DNA from: Branchiostoma floridae
Lineage: Eukaryota; Chordata; Leptocardii; Amphioxiformes; Branchiostomatidae
Assembly (NCBI RefSeq): GCF_000003815.2
Contig: NC_049983.1
Location: 7,580,530-7,644,529, forward strand
DNA length: 64,000 nt
Direction of reading: 5' to 3'
Positions 1-10,261 of the stretch are shown piece by piece (the first letter of the stretch is position 1; each line of letters starts with the position of its first letter). The notes under the pieces are model-generated. The model was not told the DNA's origin, did not search any database, and saw nothing but the letters and a program-made list of their open reading frames with translations. The position numbers and the translations under genes were made by a program.

Positions 1-540
1 TGACAGCTAAAGGTTTAAGACTGGGGTGGAACAATGTAAGTGATTCCCTTATTTAAGCTACAGTGCAAATCAAGGCTCATTCAGGCATCCAGTGGTTGCC
101 TGCGAGACTTTTGTTCATCGGTAAATACTATATCATAGAATAAACCTGTCACCATCATAACCCACCACCAGACAAACGTGTAACGTTAGTACAAATAGTA
201 GCTTCTAATGCTCCTTTTGTGCACCATCGCTTCCTAACAACCACTGCCAAGCCGAAACCAAGCAGGCTACAATGCCGGGTTACACCGAAGGAGACTTGTT
301 GTTGGCTTTTAACTCTCTGATGGTAGGACGGTCAGTAAAGGAAGCTACACCAAGTGCACTTGTCAAAAAAGTGCTAATTTTACCGACATTCGGGTCGCAG
401 GATCGTGCCTGGCTATACGCCACTACCTCAACTTGATTGTAAACCACTCAAAATGGGATAGGTACAGAGGTGGAGTGGCGCAATCTCTCATTTTTCCAAA
501 CCGACCTAACATTAAAAGCACCTTCATTGCTATGTATTGT
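1..540. other. No gene seen; repeat-derived flank
   Basis: I see no convincing coding exon here. Bases of about 60-150 resemble the stretch near 13900-13990 (shared wording around the 'gcgagacttttgt...aaatactat' and 'gaataaacctgt' motifs), so this flank is probably part of a dispersed repeat. The rest is unassigned. Confidence 0.5.
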
Positions 541-1010
541 CTGAAGTTTCGATGGTATAGCGCACGTTTCGACCATAAAGCGCAAGTTTCGATCGTTTAA
601 CGCTAGTTTCGCTGGTATAGCGAAAGTTTCGGCCATCAAGCGCAAGTTTCGAACGTTTAGCGTAAGTTTCGCTGGTATAGCGAAAGTTTCGATCGTTTAG
701 CGTACGTTTCGCTGGTATAGCGAAAGTTTCGGCCATCAAGCGCAAGTTTCGAACGTTTAGCGTAAGTTTCGCTGGTATAGCGAAAGTTTCGATCGTTTAG
801 CGTACGTTTCGCTGGTATAGCGAAAGTTTCGGCCATCAAGCGCAAGTTTCGAACGTTTAGCGTAAGTTTCGCTGGTATAGCGCAAGTTTCGATCGTTTAG
901 CGTACGTTTCGATGGTATAGCGCAATTAAGTTTCGGCTATCAAGCGCAAGTTTCGATCATTTAGCGTAAGTTTCGACCATTCAGCACAAGTTTCGATCGT
1001 TTAGCTTCCT
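541..1010. repeat. 21-bp tandem repeat array with a GTTTCG core
   Basis: About 22 units of roughly 21 bp, each carrying AAGTTTCG followed by variants of ATCGTTTAGCG, CTGGTATAGCG or GCCATCAAGCG. Variants alternate to give a higher-order period of a little over 120 bp. Because the period is close to seven codons, long open frames on the minus strand are a by-product and are not called as genes. Two stray units recur at about 1160-1200, and a related reverse unit lies near 29400-29420. Confidence 0.9.
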
Positions 1011-2690
1011 GTGCAGGCAATCTGGGTACCGCCTAGCAAGCATTTTTCTATGACCTCCATGGGCGCCGATATGCGTTGCACATTGAGTCCAGCATTGCTA
1101 CATATTGTCTAAACATGAAAATTGGAGGAAACACAAGAAAGCAGGAGAATGTCCCAGGCTGAAGTTTCGATCGTTAGGAGCAAGTTTCGATCGTTATAGT
1201 CCTGCGCAGACCTTCTGGGCAACGTGTGTCCAGCATTTTTGTATGGCTTTCTTGGGCGCCGATTTGTGTTGTTTCCTGATCGCTCATGTGTTCTATTGAG
1301 TCCAGGTCTGTCAGAAAACAGCGCAAATCAGCCACAAAAGCTGTTTTTATAGAAAATCGTCAACCACCCGAAGACCTGCGCAGGGGAACGTACTCGTGTT
1401 GACTTTACTGGGTGTAACTGTTTTGCGTGCACGCATGCAACGTTAACGGCACTAGACTATTTGATCTGCAACACAACTATATGCAAAATATTCAAGAAAA
1501 AATACATGTAGAATGATGGAATGCAAGAAAATAGCTTTTTGTCGAACATGTGGCATTGTATAACGTGCGTGTAAAATGGACCACAGTCGCTGGCGAACTT
1601 TGGACAGTTTCGGTCACCTAGATAGTCGTAGTTAATCTAAGGCAATAGTAAAGGAAGTAACTAGCCACAGTGGTAGGTTCCTATCATCGTAAATATTGAC
1701 AGACCTTGTTCTAGATCCCACCTCAGCTGTGCCTCTGCTCAGGGTTTAGCTAAAACGTGGAGCTTTCTTTGTCATTTAATTTCCGAGTCCCGCAGAACAC
1801 TTCCTGGACACGTAAACGTCAGAACGTCATGCAGATGAATGTCGCGCAAGGGGGCATGGGAAATTCTGTTCAATGAAGTCGTTCACTCACTTTACCGAAA
1901 CTCCAAGCAGATGTTGGTCGAACCCTGCCATGTCACCGATCTTGTGCCCGGACTCCAGGAAGAATAGTGAAATATCAGTGACTAATGGAGATCCTAATTA
2001 AAACCAAGCCAAACCAAATAATTCATAGAGGTATGAGGTCCCCCAACTATTTTTGGTTGTCTTTATCTATTTCAGGCTCTCACTGGCCCATATGATGCAA
2101 CGACAAACATGAAAAACATAGAATATGTACAACATTTTAAAACATCCTGGAAATATTATGGCTATGTACAGAGGCGCCGCCAGAGATTGGTGAAGAATGA
2201 ATTGCGGTAAAATGAGTCGGACCTAAGCACAGACTGTACAATGGTATTGGATGAATTGAAAAGCCTATTCCCAAAGGAATGGCACTGTTTACGCAAGCTG
2301 GCGTCGAAGGTATCAGTATGGCTGAACACAAACATTTCGCTAGCACTGCAAGATCTAGGAAAACTCATTATTATACGAAAACATTTGTTGTAAGCAATGC
2401 GACATTTGGACAGGGCACTCGAAAGAAATCAATTCTATAACTGCGCACCAAAAAGCCGGGAGCAATGAGATGTGAACAACTAGTGTTTTCTTAGTAGTTG
2501 GTGAACAAAGAAAAAAAATCCGAATTATAGTATTTGCACGACAATACAGACCCCTTAGCTGGGCGAGAATACAGTCATCATCACTCAGTCTGTCGTTAAT
2601 AACAATTCCAAGATATACAAAAGATGTGAAAAATCTCAAACAGTATTGTTACAGATCACCATCCTATTGTTTTGTTTCCATCTTTTTCGT
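1011..2690. repeat. Repeat-rich stretch with a dispersed-repeat copy (1395-1935, +)
   Basis: Bases from about 1395 to 1935 match the repeat at 4010-4690: the 'gttgactttactgggtgtaa' start, the 'cactagactatttgatctgc' block, the 'gacagaccttgttctagatc' block and the 'caagcagatgttgg' end. No transposase frame is visible, so this is a non-autonomous or decayed element. I see no supportable gene in the remainder. Confidence 0.7.
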
Positions 2691-2694
2691 GCAT

Positions 2695-3015
2695 TTACCT
2701 TTTCAACAGTCCCGTCAACAATTTCCAAAGTAAGGAAATCAGGAAGGAAATCAGTTGAGGGATGATGATGATGATGATATAAAGCAGCAAGCCTACAGCT
2801 TTCGGTATCAGGTATTCCAATGCCTCACACACTGTCACTAGCACGCCTGCTAAGGCCTTACTGATCAACACTAGCACATTGATCAACGCCGTAAACACCA
2901 TCTCTATCACATATGGCAAGGCCTTGACCACCGCAGGAAGCAGATATGGCAACGCCAGTAGAGTGAGCCCTGCCACCACCACCATGACTAGGTTTCCTAA
3001 GACTTCCCCCTCCAT
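2695..3015 (-). CDS. Small hydrophobic membrane protein, copy 1 (hypothetical)
   Basis: A 106-residue frame starting at the ATG at 3015 and ending just before 2695. After a short acidic start (MEGE), almost the whole chain is hydrophobic, with several possible membrane segments, Leu-Pro-Tyr breaks, an Ile run near the end and a basic tail (LLKR). The start is chosen because the paralogue at 5814-6143 has the same Met, whereas the longer upstream frame is shifted there. The Ile run is coded by a GAT/ATC triplet repeat that differs from copy 2 by a whole codon. I recognise no family. It may be the last exon of a gene or a repeat-borne frame. Confidence 0.4.
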   Translation of the reverse strand: MEGEVLGNLVMVVVAGLTLLALPYLLPAVVKALPYVIEMVFTALINVLVLISKALAGVLVTVCEALEYLIPKAVGLLLYIIIIIIPQLISFLISLLWKLLTGLLKR

Positions 3016-3924
3016 AGCCCTGGAGTCCAGTCGAACAGTGTCGTGAGGTTTCTCGGACGATGTATCAAAGGTTGACTCTGTTTGATAGGAAGGAATGTTC
3101 ACGGAGTTATTACATTGTTTTCAGCAAAATGCTTCATGAAGGCAAATCTATACTTGCGCTCCTTTTGCGCCGGTGTAATTTTTCCGACTACTACAATATC
3201 TACGCGACTCAACCTCTGCTTGGTGAGTAGGCAAATCGGCATGCGTAAAAGAAAAACCAGACATGGTTACCTTTATAAACGAGTACTACAAATAGTAGCT
3301 TGTAGTGAACCTTTTGTGCAGAACTTAAAGATTAAATGGATGCGTATGTAAACGGAAGGTTGTCCAGGATAAAGTTTTGATCGCCAGCAAATAAACATGT
3401 TAGCGACAGGGCGCTGGAGTTTTTAATGGCTTTTTTCTGAGTTGTGTTGTTTTCTGGTCGCTTTTTGCTTGATCTTAAAACAACGCAAATTGGCCGTAAG
3501 TCGGCATTATCATGATAGAAAACCGTCTGACACACAGAAAACATTTGCAGTAGGGGATTCCCCAACTGTAATTGGGGTGACTCATCTGTGTGTGACTGTG
3601 CCGTGTGCTGTCAGTTTCATATGTAGCAAAACCACTAGATTATTTGATCTACAACTATATGGAGAATTATATGTAAAATGGGACAATGCAAGAAAAGCTC
3701 CTTTGTTCGAACATGACATATCATATAACATGTGAATTGTAAATCGGCTATGATCAGGTATATGTACGTTAACGTTATGCGGATCCGAAATACTAGTAGT
3801 CATAACGTGGGACATTACAAATGGGAAATCCAGCGCGACACAATGTTGTTACCCCAACTAAACTGCATCTTAGAGCAGTTTGAGGTCGTTCGAAGTTGAT
3901 TGAGGTCGTTTGAGGTGTTTATAC

Positions 3925-4015
3925 CCCCGTCACATGTAGCGAAAATCGATCGGACGACGAGTTTGCGAGCTTTAAATTACGAGGAGGCATGACCCTGGTG
4001 TCGACGAAGAAATGG
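3925..4015. mobile_element. Half-copy of a palindromic MITE
   Basis: The block 'gcgaaaatcgatcggacgac' through 'aatggcagagttc' matches the left arm of the full palindrome at 34345-34540. The opposite arm is missing. An equivalent half-copy sits at about 6870-6975. Confidence 0.7.
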
Positions 4016-4690
4016 CAGAGTTCGTACTCGTGTTGACTTTACTGGGTGTAACGTTAGGAGAACGTACTCTTGTTGACTTTACTGGGTGTAACGTTAACTG
4101 TTTTGCGTGCAACGTCAACGGCACTAGACTATTTGATCTGCGACTGGCACAACTATATGCAAAGTATCCAAGCAAAAATACATGTAGAATGATGGAATGC
4201 AAGAAAATAGCTTTTTTTTAACATGAGGCATAACGTGCAAACATGTAAAGTGGATCACAGTCGCTGGCGGACTTTGGACAGTTTCGGTCACCTGGATAGT
4301 CGTTGATAATCTAAGGCAATAGAAAAGGAAGAAAATCGCCACAGTGGTAGGTCCTTATCATCTAAAATATCGACAGACCTTGTTCTAGATCCCACCTCAG
4401 CTGCGCCTTTGCTCTAGGTTTCGCTAAAACGTGCAGCTTTCTTGTCAATTGAACTTCCAGGTCCACAAGATCACTTCCTGGACACGTAAACGTCAGTCAT
4501 TGTGGGAAGTACCGCGCCAGTGCTTTATAAAGGTGACTGTTGCGCAAGGAGGCATGGGAAATTGTGTTCAACAAGGTCGTTCACCTACTTCACCAAATCT
4601 CCAAGCAGATGTTGGGATGGGAAATTTTAAGGTTGTGACTGGCTGCCCAGATGGGCTCATGCTAAACGTAGGTTGCCAGCTAAAACTTAC
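4010..4690 (+). repeat. Dispersed repeat, fullest forward copy
   Basis: This is the most complete copy of a family also seen at 1395-1935 (+), 8345-8830 (-), 13520-13670 (+, partial), 22745-23050 (+) and 23195-23625 (-). It contains no long coding frame. The copies share an order of short blocks ending in a 'ccaagcagatgttggga' motif and a 'gggctcatg' stretch. It is probably a non-autonomous DNA element, but terminal repeats were not pinned down. Confidence 0.7.
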
Positions 4691-5813
4691 GATTTTTCAG
4701 TGACATATCTAAAGTCATCCAGCCCTACTTAACACAAAATGATTTCAAATAATTCCTAGAAAATTAAGAATACGATATTGTGAATATACATGAATTATAT
4801 AATCTATTCATTACTTCACTTGCTTCAATTTCTAAAGATAATGAATGCTTCTTTTCACTACAAAACCTAAGAGTCGGTTACCTATGACTCTTGCAAAAAT
4901 AAAGAATCACTTAAAATAGTAAAGACATGGAAATATTACTTTTTTGTGCAACATATATAAAGCTTGAGACAAAACCACAGAAAACATACAATCATTTCAA
5001 GTCCTAAATTATTTAATATCAAAAGAATTCATGAAGAAAATGGAAGGTTTTACATCAACTGTCTTGAAACACTTTAAGATCATCTGATCTTTGTCTTCAT
5101 TCATATACAAATACATACGGTTGAGTACATTTCTGAAAAGTAATTTGATGGGTAAGAAAGTGTAGTTTACATCATGAGTGACTAAAGATAAATAAGTCAA
5201 ATATGATACGAACAAAATATGACACTTCTCACATTGTCCGTCCAGAATTCTTCAGGGACAAAATATGCCGCAGGAAAAGTTTTCACGAAGAAACACCCTA
5301 TGTGTTCCTGTCATATCATTCTAGCATTATGAATTATGACAAGCCTTAGTCTATATTACACTAATGTTTTGTCCGGCGTATATGTAAATGATTTACAGTC
5401 TGATATAGTCCAAGACATAAGATATACAACATTAGATACATGTATATCAAAGCAATAAAGCAATACACAGTGGTGAAATAACCATACACTGTTAGCCTTC
5501 AGTGTGTGTGTGTGTGTGTTTATTTGTGTCAGTTATAAGTTAAATTGTGTAAAGCTGTGTGCATAGATTGTGTAAATGTGCAAGTCATTTGCATAATTCA
5601 GATCAAATATAAACTTGGAATTCTGCAAACCGAAGGGACTTCTACACATACAACATGTGTCTTTTGTTAAGAAGACCATCATAAATACAATACAATAGAT
5701 TATGCTAATTACAACGCTGTTTGCGTAATCAATCAGACAAAATGGAACAGTAAATACTTCATAGAGGTATTAGGTCTCCAAACTCTTGTTTTCTTATCAT
5801 GTTTTTCTTGTAT
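4691..5813. other. AT-rich non-coding stretch
   Basis: No gene is supported. The first 80 bases continue the repeat family (compare 13600-13750). The 5380-5480 part loosely resembles 42540-42600. A short TG microsatellite lies at about 5503-5519. Confidence 0.5.
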
Positions 5814-6143
5814 TCACCTTCTTAATGGTCCCGTCAACAATTTCCAAAAGAAGGAAATCAGGAAGGAAATCAGTTGAGGGATGATGATGATGATATAAAG
5901 CAGGAAGCCTACAGCTTTCGGTATCAGGTATTCCAATGCCTCACACACTGTCACTAGCACGCCTGCTAAGGCCTTACTGATCAACACTAGCACATTGATC
6001 AACACCGTAAACACCATCTCTATCACATATGGTAAGGCCTTGACCACCACAGGAACCAGATATGGCAATGCCTGTAGAGTGAGCCCTACCACCACCACCA
6101 TCACCACCACCATGACTAGGTTTTCTAAGATATCCCCCTCCAT
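5814..6143 (-). CDS. Small hydrophobic membrane protein, copy 2 (hypothetical)
   Basis: A 109-residue frame with ATG start (MEGD), closely similar to the frame at 2695-3015. It carries a three-to-four-codon expansion of Met/Val after the start (an ACC/CAT triplet repeat in the DNA) and one Ile codon fewer in the C-terminal Ile run. Length changes are in whole codons, which fits a conserved frame but also fits triplet slippage. Several membrane segments are likely. No signal peptide or known family is recognised. It lies within the second copy of a direct duplication. Confidence 0.4.
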   Translation of the reverse strand: MEGDILENLVMVVVMVVVVGLTLQALPYLVPVVVKALPYVIEMVFTVLINVLVLISKALAGVLVTVCEALEYLIPKAVGFLLYIIIIIPQLISFLISFFWKLLTGPLRR

Positions 6144-6975
6144 ATCCCCGGAGTACAGTCGACCAGTGAAGATAGAGTGCCGTGAGGTTTCTCGGACGAT
6201 GTATCAAAGGTTGACTCTGTTTGATAGGAAGGAATGTTCACGAAGTTATTACATTGTTCAGCAAAATGCTTCATGAAGGCAACTCTATCTCTATGCGTAT
6301 GTAAACGGATAAGGAAATGTCCAGGATAAAGTTTTGATCGCCAGCAAATAAACATGTTAGCGACAAGGCGCTGGAGTTTCAACGGCTTTTTTCTGAGTTG
6401 TGTTGTTTTCTGGTCGCTTTTTGCTTTATCTTAAAACAACGCCAATTCGCCATAAGCCGGCATTATCATGATAGAAAACCGTCTGACACCCAGAAAACAT
6501 TTGCAGTAGGGGATTCCCCAACTGTAATTGTGGTGACTCATCTGTGTGTGACTGTGCCGTGTGCTGTCAGTTTCATATGTAGCAAAACCACTAGATTATT
6601 TGATCTACAACTATATGGAGAATTATATGTAAAATGGGACAATGCAAGAAAAGCTCCTTTGTTCGAACATGACATATCATATAACATGTGAATTGTAAAT
6701 CGGCTATGATCAGGTATATGTACGTTAACGTTATGCGGATCCGAAATACTAGTAGTCAAAACGTGGGACATTACAAATGGGAAATCCAGCGCGACACAAT
6801 GTTGTTACCCCAACTAAACTGCATCTTAGAGCAGTTTGAGGTCGTTCGAAGTTGATTGAGGTCGTTTGAGGTGTTTATACCCCCGTCACATGTAGCGAAA
6901 ATCGATCGGACGACGAGTCTGCGAGCTCTAAATTACGAGGAGGCATGACCCTGGTGTCGACGAAGAAATGGCAGA
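5814..6975. repeat. Direct segmental duplication, copy 2
   Basis: Same orientation as 2695-4015, starting about 3.1 kb further on. It lacks the roughly 230-base insert seen in copy 1. It ends at the half-MITE motif and then diverges at about 6976. Confidence 0.85.
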
Positions 6976-8344
6976 GTTCGCCACCTACGCTTTCTTGGTA
7001 ATTCAACCCACTGGTCCACAACATCCCCTCCTGTTGGAAATGTAGAGCATGCAGAACACCGTATTCATCCGCGACCCAAAAGTAGTTCGCGCACAAAGTA
7101 GTATGTTAGTACTTCTTGGGAGAGCCGCACTGTAGACAATAACACTTCCTGGACCGTACTTAAACGCCATTACGTCATGCAGGTGAATGTCGCGCAAAGG
7201 GGTATGGGAATTACTGTTCGACAAGGTCGACGTGATCTCCAAGCAGATGTTGGGAGCATGATCGTAATGTTTTGACTGCCGAGATAGGTAACATGCATTG
7301 GCATAATACCGGTAGTAAGACTTATACCGGTAGATTAAAAATACTGGAACTTTAAGAGATCTACACATGCAACAATAGTTATTTCTGAGCTGTGCACACT
7401 TCAGACATCTAGGTGTCCAATACATCATTTACAAAGCATCGATAGCAATGCATTCGAAGACAACAATGCCAAAAGTTTTTAGTATCTTTTTCGGGGTAGG
7501 CAGCTCGTCGTGGGACGAACACACTGTCACATTCATTGCCAAATTTATAGATCATAATAACACATGCTCACGGCACAAGACGAACATGATTCAACAACAA
7601 TCTTGAATTTCTGTTGGTGACCTACAACTCATGTAAAAGTGTGAAGAACCGTTGCATAATAGCCCGGATCTACGACTGAATGGGCAAAATTGAACGTACG
7701 CAGCCATTTTCCCGCCATTTTTATATCTACGCCAGCAGTGAAGTGTTACGTCATAGCGGTTGTGACGGACAGAAGTTAAATGAAAATTCTTGACAGTATA
7801 CGTCCGTTTTCTCATGACATTTTGTATGCTCATGCAGGTTTATGTTTTATGCATTTACTAACAGAAAAGGAAGGAACATCAGAGGATATATAAATGTACA
7901 CAGCGGCAGTTAATTGTGCCGTGTTTCTTCCTACCGGTATTTTTTACCCCCTCCCAACCACGCGCCCGTTCGCCGTGTAATTCCGCGGCGTGTTACAATT
8001 ACAATATTACGCTTTTAGCAGGACAAGAGTGGCAGAAAAGTTACACAGAAGAAGTGGCAAGGGTAACCTATAACAGCAACATGTAACTGGAGAAAATGAT
8101 GCGTTGACAATTTGTCAAATCAGTATGGCTAGAGAAATCGTCGTAAACGTACCGGTATTATGATAATAGATGTTACATGTTGAAGCTTGAAAGCCAGTCA
8201 AAACGTCTGCTTGGACAATATATTTACCCAGCCCTACAAGACAAAAAATTTGTCTCTGCAATCCAATTCTGAAAAAAAAAAGATATGACATACTGTAACA
8301 TGTTATCATTTACATATTACATGTGTCACAGTGTTACTTAGCCA
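6976..8344. other. No gene seen
   Basis: Short frames only, without codon pattern or splice context. A fragment at about 7140-7260 (the 'cacttcctgga' through 'ccaagcagatgttggga' blocks) is another degraded piece of the dispersed repeat family. A fragment at 8180-8235 matches the stretch near 23060-23130. Confidence 0.5.
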
Positions 8345-8830
8345 ATACCCGTACCTGTCATCAGCCAGTGTCTTAAAATAGCTAAATCTGGCCAGCCAGT
8401 CAAAACGTTACGATCTTCCATCCCAACATCTGCTTGGAAGTTCCATAACTTGATATGGGTGGGCGACCTTGCTGAATAGAAACTTCCCATGCCGCCTTGC
8501 ATGGCATTTACTTTCGTGACGGACTAACGGTTTATAACCGTGTCTGTCTAGGAAGTGATCTTAGCTTGTGGACTTAGAAGAAAACGTCACGTTGTAGCGT
8601 CACACTGAGCAGAGGGACAGCTGAAGTGGTTTCTAGAACCAGGTCTGTCGATATTTATGATTGTAGGAACCTGCCAATATAGCGATTTACCTCATTTGTA
8701 TTGTCCTAAATTGTCAACGACTATCCAGGTGACCCGAAACTGTTCAAAATTTGAAATTTACATGTCTCAGTGAGCAACTGCGATTCACTGTATAATCGCA
8801 TTTAATATACATTCAAATAATGTCTCATGT
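8345..8830 (-). repeat. Dispersed repeat, reverse copy
   Basis: This is the reverse complement of the family at 4010-4690, recognised by the 'catcccaacatctgcttgga' start, the 'gaaccaggtctgtcgatatt' block and the 'ccaggtgacccgaaactgtt' end. It is non-coding. Confidence 0.7.
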
Positions 8831-8851
8831 TCGACAAAAAGGACCTTATGT

Positions 8852-8975
8852 CACTGACGAAAACTGGTGGATTCCAGTTGAAACGTCTGACCGTTTCCAA
8901 AATCATATCCAGTTGCTTGAGTAACTGCTTTTGGGCGTATCTTATTACCTGGATTTCTAACCTTCATCGACGTGT
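8852..8975 (+). repeat. Repeat with hammerhead-core-like motif
   Basis: CTGACGA (8854-8860) is followed by a 6-bp hairpin stem (AACTGG/CCAGTT) and GAAACG, then a possible short stem III (ACG/CGT). This order matches the conserved core of hammerhead ribozymes found in Penelope-like elements, but a paired stem I is not evident. The same repeat, degraded and interrupted, lies at 60126-60460. Confidence 0.45.
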
Positions 8976-9227
8976 CACCTTATATCTATTGTTGATTGGG
9001 TGTAGTATAGTAAGTCAACACAGGAACATTCCACAGCCTCCTGCAAAGGAATTCTGAGTGGCTTACATTTTCTATAGCCTTTGTGTCCGCTTTGCGTTGT
9101 TTTTTGGTCGTTCATGTGTTCTAATATGATCCACACATCAACCCTAGTAGTTGACGTAAAAGCCTGGCCTTGATAGAACACAAAAGCGATCATGCAGAAC
9201 AACGCAAACCGACATAAATTCACTGGT

Positions 9228-9327
9228 NNNNNNNNNNNNNNNNNNNNNNNNNNNNNNNNNNNNNNNNNNNNNNNNNNNNNNNNNNNNNNNNNNNNNNNNN
9301 NNNNNNNNNNNNNNNNNNNNNNNNNNN
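9228..9327. other. Assembly gap (100 N)
   Basis: A run of 100 unknown bases. The uniform length suggests an unsized scaffold gap, so missing exons of the gene downstream (10262-12889) could lie here. Confidence 0.95.
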
Positions 9328-10261
9328 TTAGTAGTTCATTTTGTACAACATTTTCTATGGTACCTACATACCAAAAATCACGAAAATGCGTTGTTTCTTT
9401 CTTAGTATTACTTTACTAGTATCCTCTTGAGAAATTTTTGACAAAAATGCACTTGCTATCCAAAACTACCCCCTAAGCTAAGGGGTCCAAACTTATGACA
9501 CTTCTTCCTGAGCACAAGAGCTATCTAACATCCAAAAAGCTTGTTCAGAACACGAGATAGCTAAACCGGAAGTTACGCTGCAGTACCAAGGGAAGCCGCT
9601 AGGAGGCTCAAAATATAATCGTTTCCAGCTTTTGTCACACCTCGCCTACGTACCAAGTATGAAACCAATCCACTCAGCCGTTCTTGAGTCACAGTATCGT
9701 GTTGACACACACACAGACACACACACACAAACGCTAGTGAAAGTATAACGACCATGAATGTTTCATAGCGGTAATCATACAAAATAAGAGAATTTTGCAT
9801 AATCTATTCGGATATTCTATCATAGGAGTTTTTTTCGATGTGTGTATCTCTTGTCCCGAACATGGTATGGTCTCGATGTTTGGGTGGCAGATAGCTTTTG
9901 ACGTTGGGACAAGGTGGGGCAGGTTTGCATAAAATCTATTTCATTGAGGTATGAGTTCGCCGAACTCTAGTTTTAATTAGTTTGCAGAAGTCATGAATTA
10001 CATACGATGTAAGCTCTTTACACTGTTCCTTTCTAAGAACACCTTCTCATGGTAATAACCGGACAAGGCACAAGATCACGAAGCTGTCTGTATACCGGAT
10101 AAGCCCTGGATTGGCAGCTTAAGGGTTTTGATAAAAGTTTGATCCTTGTTGAAAATTCCCACTAATTACAAGTACATTGTAGCCATTTAGATGAGTTAAT
10201 ATACATTCTTCGGTTCGAAATTTACAATATTTTTTTTTAATTTCCATTGCATTGCATTGAG
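9328..10261. other. No gene seen; 5' flank or intron of gene A
   Basis: No exon resembling the transmembrane or spacer exons of the two paralogous genes was found here. A short CA tract lies at about 9711-9730. The last 30 bases form a pyrimidine-rich acceptor (ending in AG at 10260-10261) for the next exon. Confidence 0.5.

Larger units (their letters stand above)
2695..4015. repeat. Direct segmental duplication, copy 1
   Basis: This block recurs at 5814-6975 in the same orientation. The part 3360-4015 is almost identical to 6305-6975 (only scattered mismatches in the bases compared by eye). Copy 1 holds about 230 extra bases near 3130-3350. Both copies carry the hydrophobic minus-strand frame and end in half of the palindromic element whose full form is at 34345-34540. 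Confidence 0.85.

Noticed and set aside
448-845. Minus-strand frames of 62-71 residues in the 21-bp array
   Set aside because: They are produced by a seven-codon period in a tandem repeat, with no start context or splice evidence.
541-1010. CRISPR-like array
   Set aside because: Units are contiguous without unique spacers, and the context is eukaryotic.
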